Positions 27,216 to 35,283 of a stretch of 64,000 nucleotides of DNA are shown here, in pieces. The notes under the pieces were generated by a model. The model was given only the letters and a program-made list of their open reading frames with translations, was not told where the DNA came from and made no database searches. Source of the stretch: Saccharothrix sp. ALI-22-I (GTDB lineage: Bacteria > Actinomycetota > Actinomycetes > Mycobacteriales > Pseudonocardiaceae); the NCBI RefSeq assembly GCF_001984175.1, contig NZ_MTQP01000056.1:1-64000 (forward strand). The letters run 5' to 3'. Both the position numbers and the translations under genes were made by a program. The stretch's first letter is position 1; the number at the start of each line of letters is the position of its first letter.

Positions 27216-27417
27216 CGCTTCCGACCGATCGCACAACGAAGGGCGCAGTCCACCCATCGAAGGACCGGACCCGGCCACCTGCTCGAAGCGGCAGACTCGG
27301 GTGGGAGCGGGGCTCCACTTGCCGTCCCCACAGGTGCGGGGACTGGTCGCGCGGAGAATAGTAGCAGACGGCCTTGTCAACCCCCGAATCGGCGAGCCGA
27401 CCGGGGTGGTTGCGAGA

Positions 27418-27768
27418 ATGGCTCCCGTGACCGACCTGCCTTCGAACAACGTCCGCGACCTGTCCGATGTTCCCAGCGTCGAGGTGATCAGCAAGGCGGC
27501 GATCATGCTGCTGTCCTCCGCCGCCGAGCGCCTGGGCCTGGCCGACGAGGACCCGGACCACAGCCCGCGCCGCGACCTCGACGAGGCCCGCCGCCTGATC
27601 ACCGCGCTGGCCGGCCTCATCACCGCATCGGCCGAGTACCTGGGCCCGCACGCCGGTCCGCTGCGCGAGGGCCTCCAGTCGGTCCAACGCGCGTTCCGCG
27701 AGGCGTCGGCCTACCCGGACGAGCCGGGCCAGGGCCCCGGCGAGAAGTACACCGGCCCCGTCTACTGA
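27418..27768 (+). CDS. DUF1844 family protein
   Basis: 116-aa acidic, mainly helical protein. The core VEVISKAAIMLLSSAAERLGL ends in helices with DEARRLITALAGLITASAEYLG, matching DUF1844, a small family found beside infC in many actinobacteria. Its function is unknown. I start at ATG 27418; GTG 27427 is an alternative with little difference. Neither has a clear ribosome-binding site. The stop is 2 bp from repeat array B. Confidence 0.85.
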   Translation: MAPVTDLPSNNVRDLSDVPSVEVISKAAIMLLSSAAERLGLADEDPDHSPRRDLDEARRLITALAGLITASAEYLGPHAGPLREGLQSVQRAFREASAYPDEPGQGPGEKYTGPVY

Positions 27769-27770
27769 CC

Positions 27771-27966
27771 CGCGTGTCCAACGTTCAGAACGCGTGTGTC
27801 CAACGTTCGGAACACCCGAGTTGAACGTTCAGAACATCCCGTCCCGCAGGCGGGACACACCTGAGTGTTCAACATGCCTGTTCTGAACGTTGGACACGCG
27901 CGACGCGAACGTTGGACACGCGCGACCGGAAGGTAGGACACGCGCGTTCTGGGGGTTGGACACGCG
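27771..27966. repeat. 22-bp repeat array B (two inward-facing blocks)
   Basis: Three forward 22-bp units (27771-27836) are followed by a 22-bp centre holding GTCCCGCAGGCGGGAC, itself a hairpin. Five units in the opposite orientation extend to 27966, the first of them degenerate. Everything stays on a 22-bp grid. The consensus is that of array A (CGCGTGTCCAAC start, CAGAAC end). A decayed unit and G-rich sequence with GGGGGTAGAGC duplications continue to about 28040. It starts 2 bp after the DUF1844 stop. No gene lies between 27769 and 28146. Confidence 0.95.
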
Positions 27967-28088
27967 TGTGACCTGGGGGTTGAGGGGGCGCGGGGGGAGG
28001 TGGGGGCAGAGCGGGGGTAGAGCGGGGGTAGAGCAGGGGGTGGGGGTGCGGGTATTTTGCTGCGGGTTCACCGGTTCGTGTGGCAAGG

Positions 28089-28118
28089 TCGAAATTACGT
28101 TCGATCAGACTTCTGATC
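28089..28118 (+). promoter_or_regulatory. LexA-box-like palindrome plus second palindrome before the subtilisin gene
   Basis: TCGAAATTACGTTCGA (28089-28104) matches the actinobacterial SOS box TCGAAC-N4-GTTCGA at 11 of 12 defined positions. A second palindrome, GATCAGACTTCTGATC (28103-28118), overlaps its end. Both lie 28-58 bp before the ATG, where a repressor would act. Function is predicted from motif only. Confidence 0.45.
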
Positions 28119-28146
28119 ATCGACCCTGCACGAGGGAGAACCCCAC

Positions 28147-29661
28147 ATGGGAGAGTTTCGCGCGCCCTGGAAACGGCTGAGCAGCGCGGTCGGCGTCGGC
28201 GCGGCGGCTGTGCTGGCGACGGCGCTGGTCGCCACGCCGGCTCAGGCAGCCGAAAAGGAAATCCGTGGCGCCGGTAGACCGGACGCGGTGGCCGGCAGCT
28301 ACCTCGTGGTGCTGAACGACGGCGCCACCACGGACGCCGTCGCCGCGAAGGTCGACGGCCGGGTCGACCACCGCTACTCCGCCGCGCTGAACGGCTTCGC
28401 CGCGTCGATGAGCGAGCAGGCCGCCAAGCGGCTGGCCGCCGACCCTGCCGTGGCCTACGTCACCCAGGACCACAAGTTCCGGGCCTCGGTCGACCAGGTG
28501 AACCCGCCGTCCTGGGGTCTGGACCGCGTCGACCAGCGCGACCGGCCGCTCAACGCCAGGTACAGCTACGCCACCACGGCGTCCACCGTGCACGCCTACG
28601 TCATCGACACCGGCATCCGCATCACGCACACCGACTTCGGCAGTCGGGCCAGCTTCGACGCCAACACCGTCGACGACGGCATCAACACCGACTGCGCCGG
28701 TCACGGCACGCACGTCGCGGGCTCGCTCGGCGGCACGGCGCACGGTGTGGCGAAGGCCGTGCGACTGCACGCGGTGAAGGTGCTGGACTGCAACGGCGAG
28801 GGCACGCTCGCGGACGTCGTCGCGGGTATCGACTGGGTGACCGCGAACGCGCAGAAGCCGGCCGTGGTGAACATGAGCCTCGGTGGTAACGGGGACAGCA
28901 CCCTGGACGCGGCCGTGCGCCGGTCCATCGCGTCGGGCCTCACGTACGCCGTCGCCTCCGGCAACTCGGGGCAGGACGCGTGCCGCTACTCCCCCGGCCG
29001 CGTGAGCGAGGCGATCACGGTCAACGCCTCGGGCGCCTCCGACACCCGGGCGTGGTTCTCGAACTGGGGCAGCTGCACGGACCTGTACGCGCCGGGTGTG
29101 GACATCACCTCGACGTGGAGCGACAGCGACACCGCGACGGAGATCATCAGCGGCACGTCGATGGCGTCGCCGCACGTGGCGGGTGCCGCCGCGCTGTACC
29201 TGGCGGCCAACCCCACCGCGTCTCCGCAGCAGGTCCAGGACGCGCTGAAGGGCACCACGTCGCCGAACAGGGTCGCGGACGCGGGCTCCGGCTCGCCGAA
29301 CCTGCTGCTGTTCACCGGTGCCGCGGGTCCCGACACCCTGGGCCGGGGCGAGCGGCTGAACGCCGGCCAGAGCAAGGCGTCGCAGAGCGGCCAGTACCGC
29401 CTGACGATGCAGAGTGACGGCAACCTGGTGCTCTACACGGCGGCCGGTCAGCCTGTGTGGCACACCTTCACCTACGGCTCCGGGGCGACGCACGCGATCC
29501 TCCAGAGCGACGGCAACCTCGTCGTCTACACGGCCGCGGGTGTGGCGAAGTGGCACACCTTCACCTACGGCACGGCGGCGAACCGGCTGATGGTGCAGAA
29601 CGACGGGAACCTGGTGCTCTACGGCCCGAACGGCCAGTACTTCTGGCACCGCTTCCAGTAA
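28147..29661 (+). CDS. Secreted subtilisin-like protease with C-terminal bulb-lectin domain
   Basis: 504-aa S8 family protease. A Sec signal peptide ends PAQA (residue 34). The I9 propeptide follows (about 46-116, YLVVLNDGATTDAVAAKV). The catalytic triad is D154 (VIDTGI), H186 (GHGTHVAG) and S338 (GTSMASPHVAG). The last 110 residues form a B-lectin beta-prism with three sugar-binding motifs (QSDGNLVLY, QSDGNLVVY, QNDGNLVLY). The product is extracellular and probably mannose-binding, targeting the protease to glycans. The start is supported by GAGGGAG upstream, and two hairpins follow the stop. Confidence 0.95.
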   Translation: MGEFRAPWKRLSSAVGVGAAAVLATALVATPAQAAEKEIRGAGRPDAVAGSYLVVLNDGATTDAVAAKVDGRVDHRYSAALNGFAASMSEQAAKRLAADPAVAYVTQDHKFRASVDQVNPPSWGLDRVDQRDRPLNARYSYATTASTVHAYVIDTGIRITHTDFGSRASFDANTVDDGINTDCAGHGTHVAGSLGGTAHGVAKAVRLHAVKVLDCNGEGTLADVVAGIDWVTANAQKPAVVNMSLGGNGDSTLDAAVRRSIASGLTYAVASGNSGQDACRYSPGRVSEAITVNASGASDTRAWFSNWGSCTDLYAPGVDITSTWSDSDTATEIISGTSMASPHVAGAAALYLAANPTASPQQVQDALKGTTSPNRVADAGSGSPNLLLFTGAAGPDTLGRGERLNAGQSKASQSGQYRLTMQSDGNLVLYTAAGQPVWHTFTYGSGATHAILQSDGNLVVYTAAGVAKWHTFTYGTAANRLMVQNDGNLVLYGPNGQYFWHRFQ

Positions 29662-29725
29662 GCGGTCGTCGAACGAGCAGTCGTCGAAGTAGTCGAATAG
29701 TCATCGTTTTCAGTAGTCATCACCT

Positions 29726-29806
29726 ACGACGCCGGGGTCCGCACGCGGGCCCCGGCGTCGTGGTTGACACCGACCACGCAGGCACCGGGCGCCGCCGCCC
29801 GGTGCC
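29726..29806 (+). terminator. Double hairpin terminator after the subtilisin gene
   Basis: A first hairpin (29726-29761) has a 12-bp arm ACGACGCCGGGG and its complement. A second (29781-29806) pairs GGCACCGGGC with GCCCGGTGCC and is followed by TTTC. They separate the protease from the convergent minus-strand gene and may serve both. Confidence 0.75.
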
Positions 29807-29831
29807 TTTCGCGTTCACCGGCCGACCGGAT

Positions 29832-30428
29832 TCACGGCCGGACGCCGCTGGCCCGCAGCTGCCGGCCGGCCAGGGCCTTGATGACCTCGGCGTCCTGACG
29901 GCGCCAGCCCTCCACCGGGTCTTCGGGGAAGGCCGCCAGATCCCGCAGCGACAGGGTGTTCAACGCGTGCAGCGCGAGCAGGTCGAAGCGACCCTGGTCG
30001 CGCAGCCGTCGCGCCACGCCGGCCCGCCGGGCGAACCGCAGTCGCAGCGGCAGCCACGTGATCAGCAGGAACGCCAGCGGTAGCGCGATCAGCGCGACGG
30101 TGAGCCACAGCGCGGTGGACTCCACCGCCTGCACCTGCGCGCCGCCCGCGTCGGACAGCGTGCCGCCGGCGGACTTGCCCCGGTCCAGCGCGTCGCCCAA
30201 CTGCCCGCCGACGAACGGCACCTCGCGGGCCTTGGCGGCGGCGTCGCCGAACGTCTGGCTCAGGCTCTGCCCGGCGTCGACGAGCCCGTCGCCCGGCGCG
30301 CGCAGCAGGCGGACCGCGTCGCCCACCGCCAGGGCGAGCTTCACCCAGAACCACATCCAGGCGACCGCCAGCAGGTCGGCCACCACCTGCCGCACCAGCC
30401 GGGGCGAGAGATCCGCGTACCACTTCAT
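29832..30428 (-). CDS. Hypothetical membrane protein
   Basis: 198-aa protein with two transmembrane regions (about residues 12-35 and 103-127). An amphipathic loop rich in Ala, Gly and Asp lies between them. A cytoplasmic helical tail contains RFDLLALHALNTLSLRDLA and ends in WRRQDAEVIKALAGRQL. Homologues are common in actinobacteria as unnamed membrane proteins. It is divergent from the AfsR-like gene and has no catalytic residues that I can see. Confidence 0.75.
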   Translation of the reverse strand: MKWYADLSPRLVRQVVADLLAVAWMWFWVKLALAVGDAVRLLRAPGDGLVDAGQSLSQTFGDAAAKAREVPFVGGQLGDALDRGKSAGGTLSDAGGAQVQAVESTALWLTVALIALPLAFLLITWLPLRLRFARRAGVARRLRDQGRFDLLALHALNTLSLRDLAAFPEDPVEGWRRQDAEVIKALAGRQLRASGVRP

Positions 30429-30527
30429 GAGGTGTGGTCTTACCAGTCGCGCGTTACCGGGGACAGACGTGATCGTCGTCGCCGGAGTCGGAGGCCGTTG
30501 GCGCTACCGGTGCCCACTAATGTCGGG

Positions 30528-32825
30528 ATGGTGGCGATGACGTTCGGTGAGCTGCTGCGCGCGCACCGGTTGCGCGTCCGGCTGACCCAGGAGGAGCTCG
30601 CGGAGGGCTCGGGGGTCAGCGTTCGGGCGATCAGCGATATGGAACGCGGTCGCGCCAAGGGGCCCCAACGGCGCACGGTGGAGGCGCTGGCCGGTGTGCT
30701 CTCGTTGGTGGGGCCACAGATCGGGGAGTTGCTGGACGCGGCCAAGGAGGGTCGGGTGCGGCGTGCGCCGTCGGTCGCGCCCTCGGCGTTACCGCCGGAT
30801 GTCGCCGACCTGACCGGGCGCGAGGGCGAGTTGGCCGCGTTGACCGCCGTGGCCGAGCAGACCCGGACGACGTCGTTGGTCGTGGTGCACGGTCCGCCTG
30901 GCGCGGGGAAGACGGCGTTGGCGGTGCGGGCGGCGTACCGGCTTGCGTCTCGTTTCGCGGACGGGTGCTTTTTCTTCAACCTGCGCGGTATGGACGTGCG
31001 GCCGGTGCACCCGTCGGAGGTGGTGTACCGGATGTTGTTGGCGCTCGGTGTGGAGGAGAAGCAGATCCCGGCCAGCGACGCGGAGCGCTCGGACCTGTAC
31101 CGGGCGCGGCTGCGGGAGCGGTCGACGTTGTTGGTGCTGGACAACGCCTCCGACGAGGCGCAGGTGCGTCCGCTGTTGGCGACCGGCTCGCGGTCGGTGG
31201 TGGTGGTGACGTCCCGGTTGGTGCTGGGCGGGTTGGAGGCGAGCCGGCGGCTGGGGCTGGACGTGCTGGGGCCGGGCGAGTCGTTCGACCTGTTGGGCGC
31301 GATCGCCGGGCGGGCGCGGGTGGGTGCGGAACCGGTGGCCACCGCGCGGGTGGCGAAGTTGTGCGGGCACCTGCCGTTGGCGTTGCGCATCGCGGGGAAC
31401 CGGCTCGCCAGCCGTCCTAAGTGGACGATCGGGCACCTGGCCGGCCAGCTGGTCGACGAGCGCCGCCGGCTGTCCGCGCTGACCGCGGGTGACCTCCAGG
31501 TGCGGACGGCGTTCGAGATGTCCTACCGGCAGCTGGGCGACAAGGCCGCGGTGTTGTTCCGCAGGCTGTCCCTGGTGCCGGGTGCGGATTTCGGGCCGGA
31601 CCTGGCCGCCGTGCTGGCCGACGTGGACCGGTTCTCCGCCGAGGACACGTTGGAGGAGCTGGTCGACATGAGCCTGTTGGACACCGCCGAGGTGCCCGGC
31701 CGGTACGTGTTCCACGACCTGATCCGGGTGTTCGCCGGTGAACGGCTGGTCGACGAGGAGCCGGCGCCGGTGGTGGGGCAGGCGCGGCGGCGGATGGTGG
31801 ACTGGCTGTTGGACACGGCGGTCGCGGCGGCGGGGTTCTTCGGGCCGGACGCGCGGACCGTGCCGTTCGGGCCGTTGAGCAGCCAGGAGGACGCGGACGC
31901 CTGGCTCACCGTCGAGACCGCGAACTGGGCGGGCGCGCTGCGGTGGGCCGGTCGCGACGGGCTGCACGCGGAGGTGCTGCGGCTGGCCACCGCCATGCAC
32001 TGGTACTCCGACCAGCGCGGACGTGGTGAGACGTGGGTGGATGTGTTCACCGCCGGGGTCGCGGCGGCGCGCGCGTTGGGCAGTGTGCGGGACGAGGCCG
32101 TGCAGCTGAACTTCCTGACCTGGACGCTGGCGGTGCTGATGCGCCGGTACCCGGAGGCGTTGGCGTTGCACGAGCAGGCGTGGCACGCGTCGGTGGCCGC
32201 GGGTGACGTCACCGAGCAGGGTTGGGCCGTGCACTACCGGTCGGTGTCGGAGTTGCGGTCCGGCCGGTTGGAGGCGGCGCAGGTCAGCGCGCGGCGGGCG
32301 CAGGAGCTGTTCCGGCAGGCCGGGTACCCGTTGGGTGAGCAGATCTCGTTGTCGTTCCTGGCCTTGGTGCTGGACGGGTTGGCGCGCTACGAGGAGTCCT
32401 TGGTGGTGAACCTGGAGCTGTTGGGCAACTTGCGGTCGGGGCGGCTGGAGCTGGCGCCGGTGATGGTGGCCGAGCTGTCGGCGACGCTGCTGGTGCGCAC
32501 GGCGGACAGCCTGGCCCGGTTGGCGCGCTGGCCTGAGGTGCTGGCGGCGGCGGACGACGCGCTGGACATGCTGCGCACCGCGACCGCGCCGCCGAGCCTG
32601 TGTGACGCCCGCTACCTGCGCGGGCTCGCGCTGCACCGGCTCGGTGATCCGGCCGGGGCGCGGACCGAGTTCGAGCTGGCGGTCGGGTTGGCCACCGAGC
32701 ACCGCCACCACCGCCTGGCGGCTGCGCTCGGCGCGTTGGCCGAGGTCCACGACGACCTCGGCGACCCGGTCGCCGCTGGGGACTGTCGCGACCGGGCCGC
32801 CGCTGTGGGGTCGAATTCCGGGTGA
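30528..32825 (+). CDS. AfsR-like regulator: XRE HTH, NB-ARC NTPase and TPR tail
   Basis: 765-aa STAND-type regulator. Residues 5-65 are an XRE helix-turn-helix (LTQEELAEGSGVSVRAISDM). An NB-ARC NTPase follows, with Walker A GPPGAGKTA, Walker B STLLVLDNAS and GLPLALRIAGN. From about residue 480 there are TPR-like helices. It lacks the SARP-type winged helix of AfsR itself. ATG 30537 is an alternative start. Such proteins control secondary metabolism or development, but no pathway cluster is next to it, so its target is unknown. Confidence 0.88.
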   Translation: MVAMTFGELLRAHRLRVRLTQEELAEGSGVSVRAISDMERGRAKGPQRRTVEALAGVLSLVGPQIGELLDAAKEGRVRRAPSVAPSALPPDVADLTGREGELAALTAVAEQTRTTSLVVVHGPPGAGKTALAVRAAYRLASRFADGCFFFNLRGMDVRPVHPSEVVYRMLLALGVEEKQIPASDAERSDLYRARLRERSTLLVLDNASDEAQVRPLLATGSRSVVVVTSRLVLGGLEASRRLGLDVLGPGESFDLLGAIAGRARVGAEPVATARVAKLCGHLPLALRIAGNRLASRPKWTIGHLAGQLVDERRRLSALTAGDLQVRTAFEMSYRQLGDKAAVLFRRLSLVPGADFGPDLAAVLADVDRFSAEDTLEELVDMSLLDTAEVPGRYVFHDLIRVFAGERLVDEEPAPVVGQARRRMVDWLLDTAVAAAGFFGPDARTVPFGPLSSQEDADAWLTVETANWAGALRWAGRDGLHAEVLRLATAMHWYSDQRGRGETWVDVFTAGVAAARALGSVRDEAVQLNFLTWTLAVLMRRYPEALALHEQAWHASVAAGDVTEQGWAVHYRSVSELRSGRLEAAQVSARRAQELFRQAGYPLGEQISLSFLALVLDGLARYEESLVVNLELLGNLRSGRLELAPVMVAELSATLLVRTADSLARLARWPEVLAAADDALDMLRTATAPPSLCDARYLRGLALHRLGDPAGARTEFELAVGLATEHRHHRLAAALGALAEVHDDLGDPVAAGDCRDRAAAVGSNSG

Positions 32826-32988
32826 ACCAGCCGCCGTCTGCGAAGCAGCGGCCGTTCAGCACACTCATCCGATCGGTGATGCGTTCCTAGCCATCGCCGG
32901 GTGTCCTTCCATCACGAACCACTGGGGGTACCGCCAGTCAAGCCCCCGTGACCGGCGAACACCACGCAGAACAACCGGCAGAAGTAGG

Positions 32989-33004
32989 TCACCCGCACGG
33001 GTGA
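32989..33004 (-). terminator. Short hairpin after ridA
   Basis: TCACCCG and CGGGTGA form a perfect 16-bp palindrome, 6 bp beyond the ridA stop on the minus strand. The short loop makes it a weak terminator candidate. The remaining gap back to 32826 shows nothing else. Confidence 0.35.
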
Positions 33005-33010
33005 TGTGGA

Positions 33011-33394
33011 TCAGTCGAGCACGGCGAGGGCGTCGATCTCGACCAGGAGTTTCGCGGGCAGGCCGACGTAGACGGTGGTGCGTGCGGGGAACGGCTTCTC
33101 GGTCATGAACTCGTCGTAGACCTTGTTCATGTCGGCGAAGTGCGCGGTGTCGGTGAGGTAGACGCGCATCATCATCACGTCGGCCAGGGACGAGCCGCCG
33201 GCCTCCAGCACGGCCACCACGTTGCGCAGTGCCTGGCGGGTCTGCTCGGCCACCGTGTCGCCGACGATCTCTCCGGTGGCCGGATCGAACCCGACCTGGC
33301 CCGCCACCTGGAGGATCCCGTTCTTGACGACGCCCTGGGAGAAGGCCGCCACCGGGGTGGGCGCCTTGTCGGTCTGGATCTCGGTCTTGGACAT
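33011..33394 (-). CDS. ridA: RidA-family enamine/imine deaminase
   Basis: 127-aa YjgF/YER057c/UK114 protein. RidA hydrolyses reactive 2-aminoacrylate and related enamines produced by PLP enzymes. Visible motifs are VAGQVGFDPATGE, EQTRQALRNVVAVLEAGG and FPARTTVYVGLP, whose Arg is the carboxylate-binding residue. ATG 33394 is preceded by a GAGAGGGA sequence. It is the last gene of the kinase-iclR-ridA transcript, opposite a D-amino-acid PLP enzyme, its natural partner. Confidence 0.92.
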   Translation of the reverse strand: MSKTEIQTDKAPTPVAAFSQGVVKNGILQVAGQVGFDPATGEIVGDTVAEQTRQALRNVVAVLEAGGSSLADVMMMRVYLTDTAHFADMNKVYDEFMTEKPFPARTTVYVGLPAKLLVEIDALAVLD

Positions 33395-33420
33395 GTGTCG
33401 GTGTTCCCTCTCGGTTCGGT

Positions 33421-34170
33421 TCACTCGCGCGGCGACCAGCCGCACTCGACGCTAGCCGCCCGCGCGGTCGCGAGCAGGTCGGGCTGGAGGGCGAGCAGGC
33501 CGTCGAAGTCCAGCAGCACCTTGGGCACGGACATCGACACGGCCGCCACGACCTCGTTGCGGGCGCCGCGGATGGGTGCGGCGATGCAGTGGATGAAGTC
33601 CTCGTGCTCGGCGTTGTCCACCGCGTAGCCGGCGGAGCGGACGCGGTCCAGCTCGGCCAGGTACGCCTCCGGTGACGTGATGGTGTTCGCGGTCAGCGGC
33701 ACGTAGTCGATGCTGTGGGCGACTTCGCGGCGGCGCGGCTCGGGCAGTTCGCACAGCAGCACCTTGGCCACGGCGGTGCAGTGCAGCGGCGCCCGTCTGC
33801 CGATGCGCGAGTACATCCGCATCGGGTGGGTGCTGTCGTACTTGTCGATGTAGATCACCTCGCCGTCCTCGTAGGACGCCAGGTGCACGGTGTAGCCGGT
33901 GCGGGTGTTGAGCTCGCGCAGGGCGTTCTCCGCGCTGCGCCGCACGTCCCGCTCCTCCAGCGCCCGGTTGGCCAGGTCGAACAGCGCGGTGCCCAACCGG
34001 TAGTGGTGCACGCCTTCGCGTTGCACGAACCGGTGCGACTCCAACGTCCGCAGCAGCCGCATGGTGGTCGACTTGTGCACCTCGATGACGTTCGACAGCT
34101 CGTCGAGCGTCTTCGGTCCGGTGGCCAGTTCCCCCACCAGGGTCAGCGCCCGGTCCAGGCTTTGGCTCAT
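33421..34170 (-). CDS. IclR-family transcriptional regulator
   Basis: 249-aa regulator. The N-terminal winged helix has TLDELSNVIEVHKSTTMRLL, and the C-terminal effector domain has RAPLHCTAVAKVLL and AAPIRGARNEVVAAVSMSVP. The start ATG 34170 overlaps the kinase stop as ATGA. It is likely to regulate the divergent D-amino-acid genes and its own operon from the palindrome at 35251. The effector is probably a catabolic intermediate, not identifiable from sequence. Confidence 0.93.
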   Translation of the reverse strand: MSQSLDRALTLVGELATGPKTLDELSNVIEVHKSTTMRLLRTLESHRFVQREGVHHYRLGTALFDLANRALEERDVRRSAENALRELNTRTGYTVHLASYEDGEVIYIDKYDSTHPMRMYSRIGRRAPLHCTAVAKVLLCELPEPRRREVAHSIDYVPLTANTITSPEAYLAELDRVRSAGYAVDNAEHEDFIHCIAAPIRGARNEVVAAVSMSVPKVLLDFDGLLALQPDLLATARAASVECGWSPRE

Positions 34171-35135
34171 CGACGTCTCCTCAGGTGTGCGGCGGCCCAC
34201 GTGCGGGAGTCGGCGTCCAGCAGTGGCACGGTCACCGCGAACGGCAGCGACTCGCCGACATCCTCCCTGGTGAGCAGGGCGGCGGCGGCTTGGAGGTGTC
34301 CGACGCGCAGGCGGCGCCCGGGTGACTCGCCCGCGAGGTGCGCGGCGAGGTAGCCGGCGGCGAACGCGTCACCGGCGCCGACGGGTTCCACGACGTCCAC
34401 CCGCAGGCCCGGTTGGAACGTCGTCGCGCCGCTCTCGACCACGGTCGCGCCGCGTGCGCCGTGCTTGACCACGAGCGTCTTCGGGCCCGGCAGCAACGCC
34501 CGCAGTTCGGCCGGGTCGCCGGTGCCCCACACGGCCTGCGCCTCGTCGGAGCCGGCGAGCACGACGTCCGCCGCGTCGGCCAGTTCGCGCAGCACCGACG
34601 GGTCCCGGTCGTGCCACAGCGCGGGCCGCCAGTTGAGGTCGAACGACACCGGCACGGTCCGCGGCCGGGTCAGGATCGCGCGCATCAGTGCCAGGCAGCT
34701 GTCCGACAGCGCCGCCGTGATGCCGCTGACGTGCAGCAACGCCACGTCGTCGAGGCGCAGTCGGTCCAGTGTGTCCGGGCCCATCGCGGACGCCGCCGAG
34801 CCGTTCCGGTAGTACCGCACCGGGCTGCCGGCGGCGTTGGCCTCCTTGATGTAGAGGCCGGTCGGCCGATCGGGATCGACCCGCACATCGGTGACGTCGA
34901 CGCCCGCGCCGCTCACCGTGTCGAGGACCGCGCCGCCGAACGCGTCGGCGCCCACGGCGCTCACCCACCGGCTGCGCACGCCCAGCCGCGCCAGGTGGAT
35001 GGCCACGTTGGACTCGGCGCCACCGATGGCCCGCTCCCAGGTGCGCGCGGCGCGCACGGGACCGGGCTCGGCCGGCACCAGGACCGCCATGGTCTCGCCC
35101 AGGCACACCACGCCGCCCGGTAGGTCGAACCGCAT
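34167..35135 (-). CDS. PfkB-family sugar kinase (KdgK-like)
   Basis: 322-aa ribokinase-fold kinase. The segment AIGGAESNVAIHLARLG is the N-terminal signature, and EPVGAGDAFAAGYLAAHLAG is the C-terminal signature with the catalytic Asp. YIKEANAAGSPVRYYRNGSAAS resembles 2-keto-3-deoxygluconate kinases. ATG 35135 follows GGAGGAG. It is first in the operon with iclR and ridA. A sugar kinase beside D-amino-acid genes recurs in actinobacteria, but its substrate here is uncertain. Confidence 0.85.
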   Translation of the reverse strand: MRFDLPGGVVCLGETMAVLVPAEPGPVRAARTWERAIGGAESNVAIHLARLGVRSRWVSAVGADAFGGAVLDTVSGAGVDVTDVRVDPDRPTGLYIKEANAAGSPVRYYRNGSAASAMGPDTLDRLRLDDVALLHVSGITAALSDSCLALMRAILTRPRTVPVSFDLNWRPALWHDRDPSVLRELADAADVVLAGSDEAQAVWGTGDPAELRALLPGPKTLVVKHGARGATVVESGATTFQPGLRVDVVEPVGAGDAFAAGYLAAHLAGESPGRRLRVGHLQAAAALLTREDVGESLPFAVTVPLLDADSRTWAAAHLRRRR

Positions 35136-35197
35136 CCGTGCTCCTCCGGATTTCCCTCGTGGACGTGTCGCTCCCGGCGACGGGCGGTGTTGCTTCA

Positions 35198-35225
35198 TTG
35201 ACGGGCGGCAACCGAATGCTACACA
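35198..35225 (+). promoter_or_regulatory. Candidate promoter for the D-amino-acid genes
   Basis: TTGACG (35198-35203) and TACACA (35220-35225) are separated by 16 bp and directed rightwards, 59 bp before the GTG start. The proposed operator lies between this promoter and the gene. Moderate match only. Confidence 0.35.
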
Positions 35226-35250
35226 CTTCGGCATCACATCGCGCAATAGC

Positions 35251-35269
35251 CGTTGCATTATACGCAACG
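35251..35269. promoter_or_regulatory. IclR-type operator in the divergent promoter region
   Basis: A 19-bp inverted repeat, CGTTGC-N7-GCAACG, lies between the divergent kinase and D-amino-acid operons. On the minus strand its centre contains a perfect TATAAT (35257-35262). On the plus strand it ends just before the AAGGAG ribosome-binding site (35271-35276). Binding here could control both directions. Assignment to the neighbouring IclR protein is inferred from position and symmetry. Confidence 0.6.
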
Positions 35270-35283
35270 TAAGGAGCGGGTAC

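Noticed and set aside
27330..27380. Standard infC promoter at TTGACA
   Set aside because: TACTAT and TATTCT follow at only 11 and 14 bp, too short for a normal spacer, so it was not listed as a promoter.
28147..32825. Secondary-metabolite cluster around the AfsR-like regulator
   Set aside because: No polyketide, peptide synthetase, terpene or lanthipeptide genes are present on either side.
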